Translations under genes and position numbers: made by a program
Notes under the pieces: model-generated
Databases searched by the model: none
What the model was told of the DNA's origin: nothing
Seen by the model: only the letters and a program-made list of their open reading frames with translations
Shown here: piece after piece, positions 1-8,707 of the stretch
Numbering within the stretch: position 1 is the first letter of the stretch
Layout: every line of letters starts with the position of its first letter
DNA from: JAHDFB01 sp965658745
Lineage (GTDB): Bacteria; Bacteroidota; Bacteroidia; Chitinophagales; Saprospiraceae
Direction of reading: 5' to 3'
Assembly: GCA_965658745.1 (NCBI GenBank)
Contig: CBFHTK010000002.1
Span: forward strand, 62,001-126,000
DNA length: 64,000 nucleotides

Positions 1-3000
1 CTTTCGTAAAAGTCGTTTAAGAAGTAAGTCTTTTCGCTTGTGCCGTCAAGTGTACCTGTCAAGTCGTGTCCGACACTTGATCCGCTTAAATTTATTCCTA
101 AATCATCGGATATTTTTGCAAATATTATGGGATTTTCGTCAGTCTGACCTCCTGAAACAAAATTTTCATCATTCATGAAGACTTGAACTAATGGTGGGGT
201 GTCATCTTCAACTGGATTGTTGCTAGAACCTCCTACAAGGAAATCATTATAAGAGCCTCTCGCGTCATCTACACCATCGCTTGCATAGTAGCTAATTTTG
301 CCTTGTCCAATCTGAAATAGAATATCTTTCGGAACAATGAATGCTAGTTCGAATTGACCAGCTGTTACTTTAGCTTTTCCTTTAAACAGGAGGTTACGCT
401 GTTCTTTAAAATTTTTAGATAAACTTCGTGGGTCTTGTGCTAGGGTGGAACGCGTTGTTCGTTTGTCGAATACGGTTACCCAGATTTCTCCATCAAAGTC
501 AGAAATAATGGATCCATTACTACCCACGTAACCTTTTATTTTCATTTCACTGAGTGCACTTATTGTATCTGTAAATGCTTGAGAAGCTAGCTCAACATCG
601 TTAATATGTGTTGTGTATACTTCATTTTGAGGATAAAGTAAATTCATGCTCGGGTCACCTAGAAGTAAGAACTTTCTCGCATTTACATCTACTGTATCTG
701 TCGGACTATTATTTTTTGCTCTTCTCAGTATTTCCCCTAAAGTCAAAAGGTTTCCGTTTGAATCCTCAGCAGTCATGAAATCGAATACAGCTGTCGTAAG
801 CCTTGTGTTATCTGAGCTATATACAGCACGGCAAGTTGTGAACAGCCCAATCCCACCATGTTCGCTGACTAAAACCTTCTCACCTGCTGAGAAAACCTCA
901 GGATCATCGATAGATGCAAACGAACAAGTTGCAGTTACAAAAAGTGGAAAGCTTCTTTCATTAGACCAATTATCTATATCTTTTACTTGAAGAACGCGTT
1001 CTTGAGCCCAACCAGAGGGTCCACCATGTCCCAAGTAACAAAAAGTCAATGCACCATTAAATATAGATCCATTGATCTCATCGGTCACTGATGGATAACG
1101 CTCTCCACCAGGAGTTGACACTTGCGTAAATGCATCCCAATAAATCTTCGAAAGATTAATGTCTTCATTTTGGGATAGAAAATCTTCTCCAATATCGTCC
1201 GCAGGATTTATATGTGCATTACCATCTTCGTCGTCTGCGGCAAATACAGACCTTAGATTCCATGGCCCTCTCAGGCTAGGATCAGTATCATATTTTATAA
1301 TCTTATCGACAACTGTTGCAGCTTGTGTGCTATTAGCAACTGGAATTCGACCTACAGCTAGGTCTAATTCGCCAATTAGATCGCCACCATCTTGCAGGCT
1401 CAAAAGACCGTAAAAGTCATCACTCGGAAAGTCTTTAATCGGGTTTAGTCCTTGTCGAGTTTCGTAGATTGGAACTAGATTTGTTTTGTCTTGTTCAAAC
1501 CGAATTCCTTTGTAATCATATGAGCCATTCCCAAAAAGTAGGGCATACTTAAAAAGGTCATCTCGATCGTAGATCATTCTTAGAAAATCACGGATTGCGG
1601 TTGGTTCCATTCTTCCAGAGCCAAATTCGTTATAAACATCTTCTACATCTACTACCTCGATGCTGATTCCGCTATGACTCCTTCGATGATCAGCAAGTCT
1701 ATTTGCTTCGTCAAGTAAGGTTTTATGAGCAATGATAACCATATCAGTCCTTTCAATTCCATGGAGATTCTGATTATCTAGCTCTCCTGCAAATTCTGGT
1801 GTAAGTAGGGAAGAGGACGGATCAAAAATGACAAACTTTCGTTGTTCTTCAGCATTACAAGTAAAGCTCGTTACTGTATTGTCTGATAGAAGGTTCTGGT
1901 TGAAGTAATTACCTTCATTTGTAATATCCCAAACCAGATTGCCTGACTTAGAGTTTGATATTGTAAGATTGAATTGGGAACTTGTACTGCTATTAATGGA
2001 ATTAAATTCTAATTGCCCTGATCTAAGTGTCAACTCTTTTATCATTTGAAGCTCTATATAGTCAAGCCACCCGACTGCATTTGCGTTTTGACTATAGTCT
2101 AACTGCACTTCTGGATTCGCTTCAATTTCAAGTATTTCATCAATAATTCCGAGTCTAGCATAATCCGAGGTATATGAACTAAGACTAACAGAACTCATAG
2201 TCCTGCTAAAGAGTTGGGAGCCGACAGAAAGATCAAGTCGATTAGAACTAGAAGCTCTGCCTGCGAAAACTGTTTTTATGCGCGCTTCAGTTCCAGCTAT
2301 AAGATCTTGAAAGTCGAATCTATTGCTAAAATTCTGAACTTTGTTAATATCAAAGTATTCACCGAACCATACTTGACCACTCCCTAGAGTCCCAAAATTA
2401 CTCTGCAGTAAGTTTGTTTCATTTCTTTCGTACCGCTGAACATCTAGATATTCAGAAACTGTGCTTACATCGCTCACATTGGTACCAATGGAACTAAGCC
2501 GTTTACCACTTTCTAAATTTATCCTTAGAAATACGTAGTTGTAAATATCAAATGGATTGTCATTATAATCCATATAATCTTCACCAGTGAGATTCCAGCT
2601 TTCAGCGCCTTCGGCATAAAAGTAAACTGCATCATTACCAGAAAGCTGTCCATCATCTTCTCCTGTAACAAGAATTGGAATTTCATTGAGATCGTCTACA
2701 CGTTCGTCTTCATTTCGAAAAGCAATTTTTCCACCTTCATTGCCAAAAACTTGGATGGTTGAGGGCTGGAGATCTTGAAGATTGATACCAAGGGTTGATT
2801 GTAAAAAGTCAGTGGTAAGTTTATGGACACCTGTCTTTTCGATTCTCAATTTGTAAATACTTCCGTCTGCTAATACAGATCTTGTAACAGGAGGCTTTTT
2901 CTGTACTATATCATTTGTTTTTTTGAAAATAACGCGATAGCTAATTGACTTGACGTATAAAATTTCCCCTTGGCTGTTCTTTGCGTAAGGTTTAATAAAA

Positions 3001-3392
3001 ACTTTTCCGTAGTATTTGTCTCTATTCTGATCAACGCGTGTGGTGAAGCTTGGCAATTTAGAAATATCCTCCCTTATTGCATTCTCGTAAGAATTCTTGT
3101 TGAGTTCTAGATACGGACTTACGTCCAAATACTCTACGGATTCTATCTCCACCCTTAAGTCACCGTTCTCTACAACATCGAATCTATTTGCAAAAGTCGC
3201 TATCAAAGGATTATCTGATTCGAAAATAGCTTGATCAAAGGTGATTCTTCGGTCATTCTTTTCAGTTACATAGTTCGACACATAGGTTTGCTCCGACCAT
3301 TCGAAATCATGCTGAAAAACATAATCGTTTTGACCGAAGGCTGTAAGACTAAAAAACAGAAAAGTGACAAAATGGATAACTTTGATCTCCAT
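1..3392 (-). CDS. porU: T9SS C-terminal signal peptidase PorU (partial, 3' end off the left edge)
   Basis: An open frame of about 1130 codons runs without a stop from an ATG at 3392 to the left edge. Residues 1-20 form a signal peptide ending in FGQ. A long beta-rich N-terminal region is followed by a gingipain-like (peptidase C25) domain. The catalytic His is in LGHGG (about residue 789) and the catalytic Cys is in TATCSF (about residue 823), 34 residues later as in gingipains. In known T9SS, PorU is the outer-membrane sortase that removes the C-terminal sorting domain from cargo and attaches the protein to the cell surface. A PorP/SprF gene lies divergently next to it and gldJ follows, matching the porU-gldJ linkage of other Bacteroidota. 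The identity is well supported by motif, size and context. Confidence 0.9.
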   Translation of the reverse strand, partial: MEIKVIHFVTFLFFSLTAFGQNDYVFQHDFEWSEQTYVSNYVTEKNDRRITFDQAIFESDNPLIATFANRFDVVENGDLRVEIESVEYLDVSPYLELNKNSYENAIREDISKLPSFTTRVDQNRDKYYGKVFIKPYAKNSQGEILYVKSISYRVIFKKTNDIVQKKPPVTRSVLADGSIYKLRIEKTGVHKLTTDFLQSTLGINLQDLQPSTIQVFGNEGGKIAFRNEDERVDDLNEIPILVTGEDDGQLSGNDAVYFYAEGAESWNLTGEDYMDYNDNPFDIYNYVFLRINLESGKRLSSIGTNVSDVSTVSEYLDVQRYERNETNLLQSNFGTLGSGQVWFGEYFDINKVQNFSNRFDFQDLIAGTEARIKTVFAGRASSSNRLDLSVGSQLFSRTMSSVSLSSYTSDYARLGIIDEILEIEANPEVQLDYSQNANAVGWLDYIELQMIKELTLRSGQLEFNSINSSTSSQFNLTISNSKSGNLVWDITNEGNYFNQNLLSDNTVTSFTCNAEEQRKFVIFDPSSSLLTPEFAGELDNQNLHGIERTDMVIIAHKTLLDEANRLADHRRSHSGISIEVVDVEDVYNEFGSGRMEPTAIRDFLRMIYDRDDLFKYALLFGNGSYDYKGIRFEQDKTNLVPIYETRQGLNPIKDFPSDDFYGLLSLQDGGDLIGELDLAVGRIPVANSTQAATVVDKIIKYDTDPSLRGPWNLRSVFAADDEDGNAHINPADDIGEDFLSQNEDINLSKIYWDAFTQVSTPGGERYPSVTDEINGSIFNGALTFCYLGHGGPSGWAQERVLQVKDIDNWSNERSFPLFVTATCSFASIDDPEVFSAGEKVLVSEHGGIGLFTTCRAVYSSDNTRLTTAVFDFMTAEDSNGNLLTLGEILRRAKNNSPTDTVDVNARKFLLLGDPSMNLLYPQNEVYTTHINDVELASQAFTDTISALSEMKIKGYVGSNGSIISDFDGEIWVTVFDKRTTRSTLAQDPRSLSKNFKEQRNLLFKGKAKVTAGQFELAFIVPKDILFQIGQGKISYYASDGVDDARGSYNDFLVGGSSNNPVEDDTPPLVQVFMNDENFVSGGQTDENPIIFAKISDDLGINLSGSSVGHDLTGTLDGTSEKTYFLNDFYE

Positions 3393-3558
3393 AGTTGGTT
3401 TCTAGTTATGAGAAATGACTTTTAACAATACTAACAGACAGTTTGCCTAAGAAGTAAAGTATAAACGAGGCAAAAATGTTCTTATTGTCAGCTAGGGTTA
3501 CATTAAAACGTAAAATTAGTCTATCGATAAGATAATTTTTACCTTAATTTACAAGTTC

Positions 3559-4584
3559 ATTAATAAAACATATCCTATCCGACAAAAATACCTTTATATA
3601 ATCCTAATTCTTTGGACGAATTTTCAGATTGCTGGTACTCAAGATCCTGTTTTCTCTCAGTTTTACAATGCACCATTGCATTTAAATCCTGCATTTACTG
3701 GGAACACTTTTGGACCTAAGGTTGCCTTAATTTATCGTAATCAGTGGCCAAATTTACCTCAAGCCTATGTAACTTATGCTGCATCCTATGATCAGTTCTT
3801 CAAGAAGTATAATTCAGGCTTTGGTATGTCCATTCTCTCAGATAATGCAGGACGAGGCATCTTTACAACTAATAAGATCGCTTTAGACTATGCATATGCC
3901 ATTAATCTTGGCAAGGATAATTATGTTAAGATTGGGATTGAACCTTCAGTAACTCAATCTCGATTGAATTGGAACAAACTAGTATTTGGAGATCAGATAA
4001 ATGGTGAAAATGGCACTATTACTCCTGGAGGTAGCAATCTTCCTGGGTTTGAAAATGAACCGGATAATACAAATAGGGTATTTTTTGATTTTGGGGTAGG
4101 CGGGTTGTACTACAATAAGACATTTTATGTTGGAGGCTCGGTTAAGCATCTTACAGCACCGGATGTTCAGCTCATAGAATCGGGGAAATCTGCTTCAATC
4201 AGGGGTGTGCCTTTGCGAGTTTCTGCACACGCAGGAGCACAATTTTACGTTCCATTTTTGAATATTAAAAGAAATAAAGCTTATTTTGCGCCGCAGTTCA
4301 TGTATATGCATCAAGGACCGTTTGACCAATTTATTGTAGGAGGAAGCCTTGATATAGGTGTTATAAGTTTTGGAACTTGGTTCAGACACGCAATTGCGAA
4401 CTCAGATGCTCTAATTGGAACCGTCGGTTATGAGCAAGATTTTTTTAGAATCGAATATAGTTTCGATTTTACGGTAAGTGGTTTAGGTAATCAAGGTGGC
4501 GCACATGAAATAGGAATTGTGATGACCTTTGAGGATCAAAATAGGCCAGTTTCGTACAATGATTGCTTTGAAATTTTTAGATAA
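3559..4584 (+). CDS. PorP/SprF family type IX secretion membrane protein, non-ATG start
   Basis: The protein carries the family hallmark near its N-terminus (QDPVFSQFYNAPLHLNPAFTG-like) followed by a beta-barrel pattern to the C-terminus. The family acts in the outer membrane, helping T9SS secrete or anchor partner adhesins such as SprB. A start at the TTG at 3676 would cut off the conserved N-terminus. The frame stays open upstream to a TAG at 3517-3519 and encodes a good signal peptide (KYLYIILILW...), but it contains no in-frame ATG, GTG or TTG before 3676. The best candidate is ATT at 3559, giving INKTYPIRQKYLYI (341 aa), where an ATG would give the usual MNK start. The gene is divergent from porU and upstream of gldJ. 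Confidence 0.75.
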   Translation: MNKTYPIRQKYLYIILILWTNFQIAGTQDPVFSQFYNAPLHLNPAFTGNTFGPKVALIYRNQWPNLPQAYVTYAASYDQFFKKYNSGFGMSILSDNAGRGIFTTNKIALDYAYAINLGKDNYVKIGIEPSVTQSRLNWNKLVFGDQINGENGTITPGGSNLPGFENEPDNTNRVFFDFGVGGLYYNKTFYVGGSVKHLTAPDVQLIESGKSASIRGVPLRVSAHAGAQFYVPFLNIKRNKAYFAPQFMYMHQGPFDQFIVGGSLDIGVISFGTWFRHAIANSDALIGTVGYEQDFFRIEYSFDFTVSGLGNQGGAHEIGIVMTFEDQNRPVSYNDCFEIFR

Positions 4585-4633
4585 TTTTCTGGTATGATTT
4601 GTGCTCAAAAAGATAATGTTGAATCAAACTTTA

Positions 4634-4660
4634 CTATTTATGAAATAATTTCATAAATAG
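4634..4660. promoter_or_regulatory. Perfect 12-bp inverted repeat upstream of gldJ
   Basis: The arms CTATTTATGAAA and TTTCATAAATAG are perfect complements separated by TAA. No T-run follows on either strand, so this does not look like an intrinsic terminator. It lies 58 bp before the gldJ ATG, which suggests an operator or a leader hairpin. Confidence 0.5.
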
Positions 4661-4717
4661 AAGCGTTATTTGATTCGTGAATATATAATTGTTCAATCTA
4701 AATTAATACGTGCAAGT

Positions 4718-6211
4718 ATGTTAAAAATTTTGAAATTGTCTTTCGTATTCACTGCTGTGGTAGCAATGCTATCTTCATGTGGTGGATCAAAAGAAAGTTC
4801 AGCAGCAACTGGTTGGGATTACAATAGCCAGGAGTGGGGTGGATTTGAGAAATTAGACTATGAAGGTCAAATCACTGGTCCTAATTTAGTTCCAGTTGAA
4901 GGGGGTACTTTTTTGATGGGGCAGTCTCTTGAAGATGTTACTTATGAATGGAATAATGTCCCGAGACGTGTAACAGTTTCTTCATTTTACATGGATGAAA
5001 CAGAGGTTACAAATAGTTTCTACAAGGAATATATGTACTGGACAAGAAGAGTATACAAGTCTTACCCAGAGGTTTGGCAAAATGCACTTCCTGACACTTT
5101 AGTATGGAGAGAGGAGTTGTCTTACAACGAGCCGTTTGTTGAAACATACTTTCGCCATCCGTCATTTGACGATTATCCGGTTGTTGGTGTGAATTGGAAT
5201 CAAGCCAATGAATATTCCAAATGGCGATCTGATCGTGTTAATGAGATGATCCTTATTAAGCAAGGTATCATCAATCCTTCTCCAGAGCAGATTGACAGAG
5301 AAAGTTTCAATACTGACGCTTATCTAGCAGGACAATACACTCCAAATGTGAGAAAGAACCTTCCCGATCCTGCAACGGGCGGTGAAAGACAAGTTCGCTT
5401 TGAGGATGGTATTTTACTACCTGAGTATAGACTGCCAACCGAAGCAGAATGGGAGTATGCTGCTTTAGCATTGCAGGGAAATCAGGCTGCATCTAAGGAT
5501 GAACTGATTACTGATAAGAGATGGTTCCCTTGGGATGGCAATACTGCTAGATACAAAGTAAGAGATAAGTACCAAGGTAAAATGCTTGCTAATTTTAAAA
5601 GAGGTCGAGGTGATTATATGGGCATGGCTGGTGCATTGAACGATAAAGGGCACATTACTGTAGATGTAAGAAGTAACTATCCAAATGATTTCGGATTGTA
5701 TAACATGGCAGGTAATGTCAGTGAATGGACCGCCGATGTTTACCGTCCTATGACTTCTACAACTTTGCGCGATGCAGAAAACCATGATTTGAATCCTTTT
5801 AGAGGTAATGAGTACAAAGAGCTAATTTTGGACGAAGATGGAAGACCAGTTGATAAGGATAGTTTAGGTCGTTTGAAAGAAAGAATGGTCGAAGATACTT
5901 TAGTAGCTGGAAGAGAGAATTATAAAAAAGGAGATCTTAAGAATTACCGAGATGGTGATGACGCAATCGTAAAATACGAATTTGGAAAGTACACTTTGAT
6001 CAACGACAAGTCTCGAGTAATCAAGGGAGGTTCTTGGGCAGATCGTTTGTTCTGGTTGTCACCAGGTACAAGAAGATTCATGGACGAAGAAACTTCAAGT
6101 AAGACCGTGGGTTTCAGATGTGCCATGACAAGGGTTGGTGGACCAACTGGTAATGAAGACACAGCTGGAAATCAGTTTAAGGAAGGAAAACAGACTAGAC
6201 GTAGGTACTAG
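4718..6211 (+). CDS. gldJ: Gliding motility lipoprotein GldJ
   Basis: The chosen start is the ATG at 4718, which begins a lipoprotein signal (MLKILKLSFVFTAVVAMLSSC). A TTG further upstream at 4670 would add 16 residues with no signal character. The mature 497-aa protein has a formylglycine-generating-enzyme/SUMF1-like fold: VEGGTFLMGQ and ETEVTN near the start, RLPTEAEWEYAA centrally, NMAGNVSEWTADVY, and RVIKGGSWAD...VGFRCA at the end. GldJ is an outer-membrane lipoprotein required for gliding and T9SS, and it stabilises GldK. GldK is the close relative, but linkage to porU upstream and murF downstream favours GldJ. A strong terminator follows. Confidence 0.85.
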   Translation: MLKILKLSFVFTAVVAMLSSCGGSKESSAATGWDYNSQEWGGFEKLDYEGQITGPNLVPVEGGTFLMGQSLEDVTYEWNNVPRRVTVSSFYMDETEVTNSFYKEYMYWTRRVYKSYPEVWQNALPDTLVWREELSYNEPFVETYFRHPSFDDYPVVGVNWNQANEYSKWRSDRVNEMILIKQGIINPSPEQIDRESFNTDAYLAGQYTPNVRKNLPDPATGGERQVRFEDGILLPEYRLPTEAEWEYAALALQGNQAASKDELITDKRWFPWDGNTARYKVRDKYQGKMLANFKRGRGDYMGMAGALNDKGHITVDVRSNYPNDFGLYNMAGNVSEWTADVYRPMTSTTLRDAENHDLNPFRGNEYKELILDEDGRPVDKDSLGRLKERMVEDTLVAGRENYKKGDLKNYRDGDDAIVKYEFGKYTLINDKSRVIKGGSWADRLFWLSPGTRRFMDEETSSKTVGFRCAMTRVGGPTGNEDTAGNQFKEGKQTRRRY

Positions 6212-6236
6212 AAACTATAAGTTAAGATTTAAGAAG

Positions 6237-6274
6237 AAGCCTTTCACTTTCAAGTGTTAGGCTTTTTTTTTGTT
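6237..6274 (+). terminator. Rho-independent terminator after gldJ
   Basis: AAGCCT pairs with AGGCTT, with an inner CACTT/AAGTG stem, followed by a run of T. It closes the gldJ transcript before murF. Confidence 0.85.
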
Positions 6275-6316
6275 TTTTTGCTCAACGTTTAGCTATTGAT
6301 TATAAATTCAGATGAC

Positions 6317-7606
6317 ATGGTAGATCAGCTTTTGAATGAAGTTTATGAATATTACCTCAATTCGAATGGTGTTTCGATAGACACAAGAACGGTTGAAAAG
6401 GGCGAAATATTTTTTGCTATTGAAGGGGATAATTTTGATGGAAATGACTATGCTATGCTGGCGCTTGAAAAAGGAGCTTCGAAGGTAGTAGTTTCAAGTT
6501 CAGCTATTGATCACATTAATGCTATAAAGGTCGATAATACGCTTGCGTTTCTGCAGAAGCTTGCAAAACATCATAGAAATGAAAGTAAGATGACACTGCT
6601 TGCACTAACTGGCTCAAATGGCAAAACCACGACCAAAGAGTTAATTGCTCAAGTACTAACAAAGCAATATCGAATTGACTTTACTAAGGGTAATTTGAAT
6701 AATCATCTAGGTGTTCCGTTGACACTTTTAAATTTTCGCAAAGATCTTGATATCGGAATTGTAGAGATGGGTGCAAATCACTTAGGAGAGATTGAAGAAT
6801 TATCAAGAATTGCTTCTCCAAATTATGGATTGATCACGAATATTGGCAAGGCGCATATAGGTGAGTTTGGTGGGCAGGAGAATATTCTTAAAGCCAAAAC
6901 AGAATTGTATCGAAATATTATATCTAATTCAGGTGTCATATTTTGCAATCGGAAAGACCCTGTTTTACCTGGGCAATTAGAAGGTTACGAGAATACTGTG
7001 TTTTTTGATAGTAGGTTTCAAGGTGGAGTCAAAAGTGTAGTTAGTGAATATGAACCACAAATCGATTTGAAAGTCGAGGTGGAAGGGCGAGAATACTCCG
7101 CAACCTTGAATATTGGAGGAAGGCATAATTTTATGAATGTACAATACGCTATTGCGATAGGACTCTATTTTGGGATCACTCCGAAGGAAATAGTAGATCA
7201 GCTTCAGATCTTTCAAGCGCCGGACAATCGATCGCAATGGATAGAGACAGAACGCAATAAAGTATTCCTAGACGCATATAACGCAAATCCTGATAGTGTT
7301 TCAGCGGCAATCGAGTATTTTATAGAGTTAGATATACCTCGGAAACTTATAATTGTTGGAGATATGCGAGAACTGGGTGAATATAGTCTTATTGAACACC
7401 AGAATATTTTTGACCGATTGAAGAAAAGTAATATACCTTTCTACCTCATCGGTGAAGAATTCAGTTCAGCGGTCAATGATGATAGAGTTTTCCTGAGTAA
7501 AGAAGATTTCTTAGAACATGTAAACATTGGGGATATTAAAGATACGTCGGTACTAGTGAAAGCTTCAAGAGGAATAAAGCTAGAATCCCTTCTCAGCGAA
7601 TTCTAG
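6317..7606 (+). CDS. murF: UDP-N-acetylmuramoyl-tripeptide--D-alanyl-D-alanine ligase
   Basis: This enzyme adds D-Ala-D-Ala to UDP-MurNAc-tripeptide, the last cytoplasmic step of the peptidoglycan precursor. Mur-ligase signatures are in order: the ATP loop GSNGKTTTKE, GNLNNHLGVPLTLL, EMGANHLGEIEEL, NIGKAHIGEFGG and DAYNANPDSVSAAI. The ATG at 6317 is preferred over the upstream TTG at 6296 because homologues begin near this point (MVDQLLNEVYEYY). The 429-aa length is normal. It follows gldJ, as in other Bacteroidota. Its stop codon abuts the stop of the convergent arginase-fold gene with no gap. Confidence 0.93.
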   Translation: MVDQLLNEVYEYYLNSNGVSIDTRTVEKGEIFFAIEGDNFDGNDYAMLALEKGASKVVVSSSAIDHINAIKVDNTLAFLQKLAKHHRNESKMTLLALTGSNGKTTTKELIAQVLTKQYRIDFTKGNLNNHLGVPLTLLNFRKDLDIGIVEMGANHLGEIEELSRIASPNYGLITNIGKAHIGEFGGQENILKAKTELYRNIISNSGVIFCNRKDPVLPGQLEGYENTVFFDSRFQGGVKSVVSEYEPQIDLKVEVEGREYSATLNIGGRHNFMNVQYAIAIGLYFGITPKEIVDQLQIFQAPDNRSQWIETERNKVFLDAYNANPDSVSAAIEYFIELDIPRKLIIVGDMRELGEYSLIEHQNIFDRLKKSNIPFYLIGEEFSSAVNDDRVFLSKEDFLEHVNIGDIKDTSVLVKASRGIKLESLLSEF

Positions 7607-8626
7607 TTAGAATGATAATCTAGCCAATTTTTCCGGAATCTCATTTTGACAAGCGACGAGATAATCGTTGTGAGTACAAGGTATCATTTCAGCTGCACCT
7701 GCTTCTTTGATCCACCATCTTCCTGATTTTTTTGCTTTTAGGAATACAAGAGGTTCAGTCAGCCCATCAATATCAACTAGAAATTCGTTGAATTCTTCAG
7801 AATGGTCCAGATTGTCAAGAATACATTGATTCCTAGCTTCTGTGAAATACCATATTCCTTGGGCAATTAGTTGAGCGGTTTGGCGATTGAAATCGTACTC
7901 AGAATTGTAGTTGTAAATAAACAAGCATTTTAGGCGCTCGTTGAATCCGAAAAATCTGAATAACTGAGTAAACTCTTGCGCATTTAGTCCATTTGGAGAG
8001 GCATCTTTATGACCAGGGATATCAGAATGTTGCATGATATTCAGATCAAAACAAATTGTATCAGTTATTCGTGTATACGGTTCTGCCTCTTCAATTTGGC
8101 TTGTTACTTGCGCTAGTCGCACTATATCGCTTTGATTAAGTTTGCTAAGCGGATTAAGATGCCCTTGAGCTCCCAAGGAAGTGACTCTTTTACATAGACC
8201 AAAATCATTCTGTGAATAGAAAGAAGTCCTTTTTCCGCAATATAAACTTTCAAAAGATTTTTCAAAGGCATTTAGGGCAAAGTGAAATGTATTTATGATT
8301 TTTGGATCAGAAGTTATCAAAACTGGCAATAACTTGCTTTCTAAAAGCTCGGTAAATAGTGAAATAATGAAGTTTACATCATTATTTCTAAGATCACCTA
8401 AATCAGCCAGATATAAATTATCTAAATGGTGATACATTTCGTAAAATTGCAGTCGAATTTGGTCCATGTGCTCGTGATTGTCACTGCATAAAACAATTTG
8501 ACAATCTTCGATATCTGGGAAAATCGATTTATGAACTTTTATTACTTGACCAATAGAATCTGGGGACAAATTTGGAATTTGACTTGTGATCTCTGGGTTT
8601 ACTTTGCTTAACCAATTTTCTAACAT
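7607..8626 (-). CDS. Arginase-fold protein related to formimidoylglutamase, metal sites degenerate
   Basis: This is a 339-aa protein. Its C-terminal half clearly matches the Bacteroidota formimidoylglutamase/arginase-like family: CFDLNIMQHSDIPGHKDASPNGL, then NRQTAQLIAQGIWYF, RWWIKEAG and CTHNDYLVACQNEIP at the end. An upstream LYLADLGDLRNN also aligns. The GGGH/GGGQD metal motif of the family is replaced by LPVLITSDPKII, and the second Asp of SFDxD is Asn. The N-terminal loop with the conserved GVxED is missing. I infer that catalytic activity is lost or altered. It is not linked to hutI, which lies 26 kb away. Confidence 0.65.
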   Translation of the reverse strand: MLENWLSKVNPEITSQIPNLSPDSIGQVIKVHKSIFPDIEDCQIVLCSDNHEHMDQIRLQFYEMYHHLDNLYLADLGDLRNNDVNFIISLFTELLESKLLPVLITSDPKIINTFHFALNAFEKSFESLYCGKRTSFYSQNDFGLCKRVTSLGAQGHLNPLSKLNQSDIVRLAQVTSQIEEAEPYTRITDTICFDLNIMQHSDIPGHKDASPNGLNAQEFTQLFRFFGFNERLKCLFIYNYNSEYDFNRQTAQLIAQGIWYFTEARNQCILDNLDHSEEFNEFLVDIDGLTEPLVFLKAKKSGRWWIKEAGAAEMIPCTHNDYLVACQNEIPEKLARLSF

Positions 8627-8644
8627 AACACATTAAACTTTTTA

Positions 8645-8652
8645 CAAATATA
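8645..8652 (-). promoter_or_regulatory. -7 promoter element for the arginase-fold gene
   Basis: On the minus strand, TATATTTG fits the Bacteroidota -7 consensus TAnnTTTG and lies 18 bp before the ATG at 8626. The -33 element is weak. Confidence 0.45.
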
Positions 8653-8707
8653 AAAAGTATTGATTAAAAGTGCTTTAGTGTGATAATATATTTTAATTCC
8701 AATTGTA

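Noticed and set aside
646..1413. Two plus-strand open frames (646-990 and 1159-1413)
   Set aside because: They lie fully inside porU on the opposite strand, and have no family resemblance. porU has clear catalytic motifs in its own frame.
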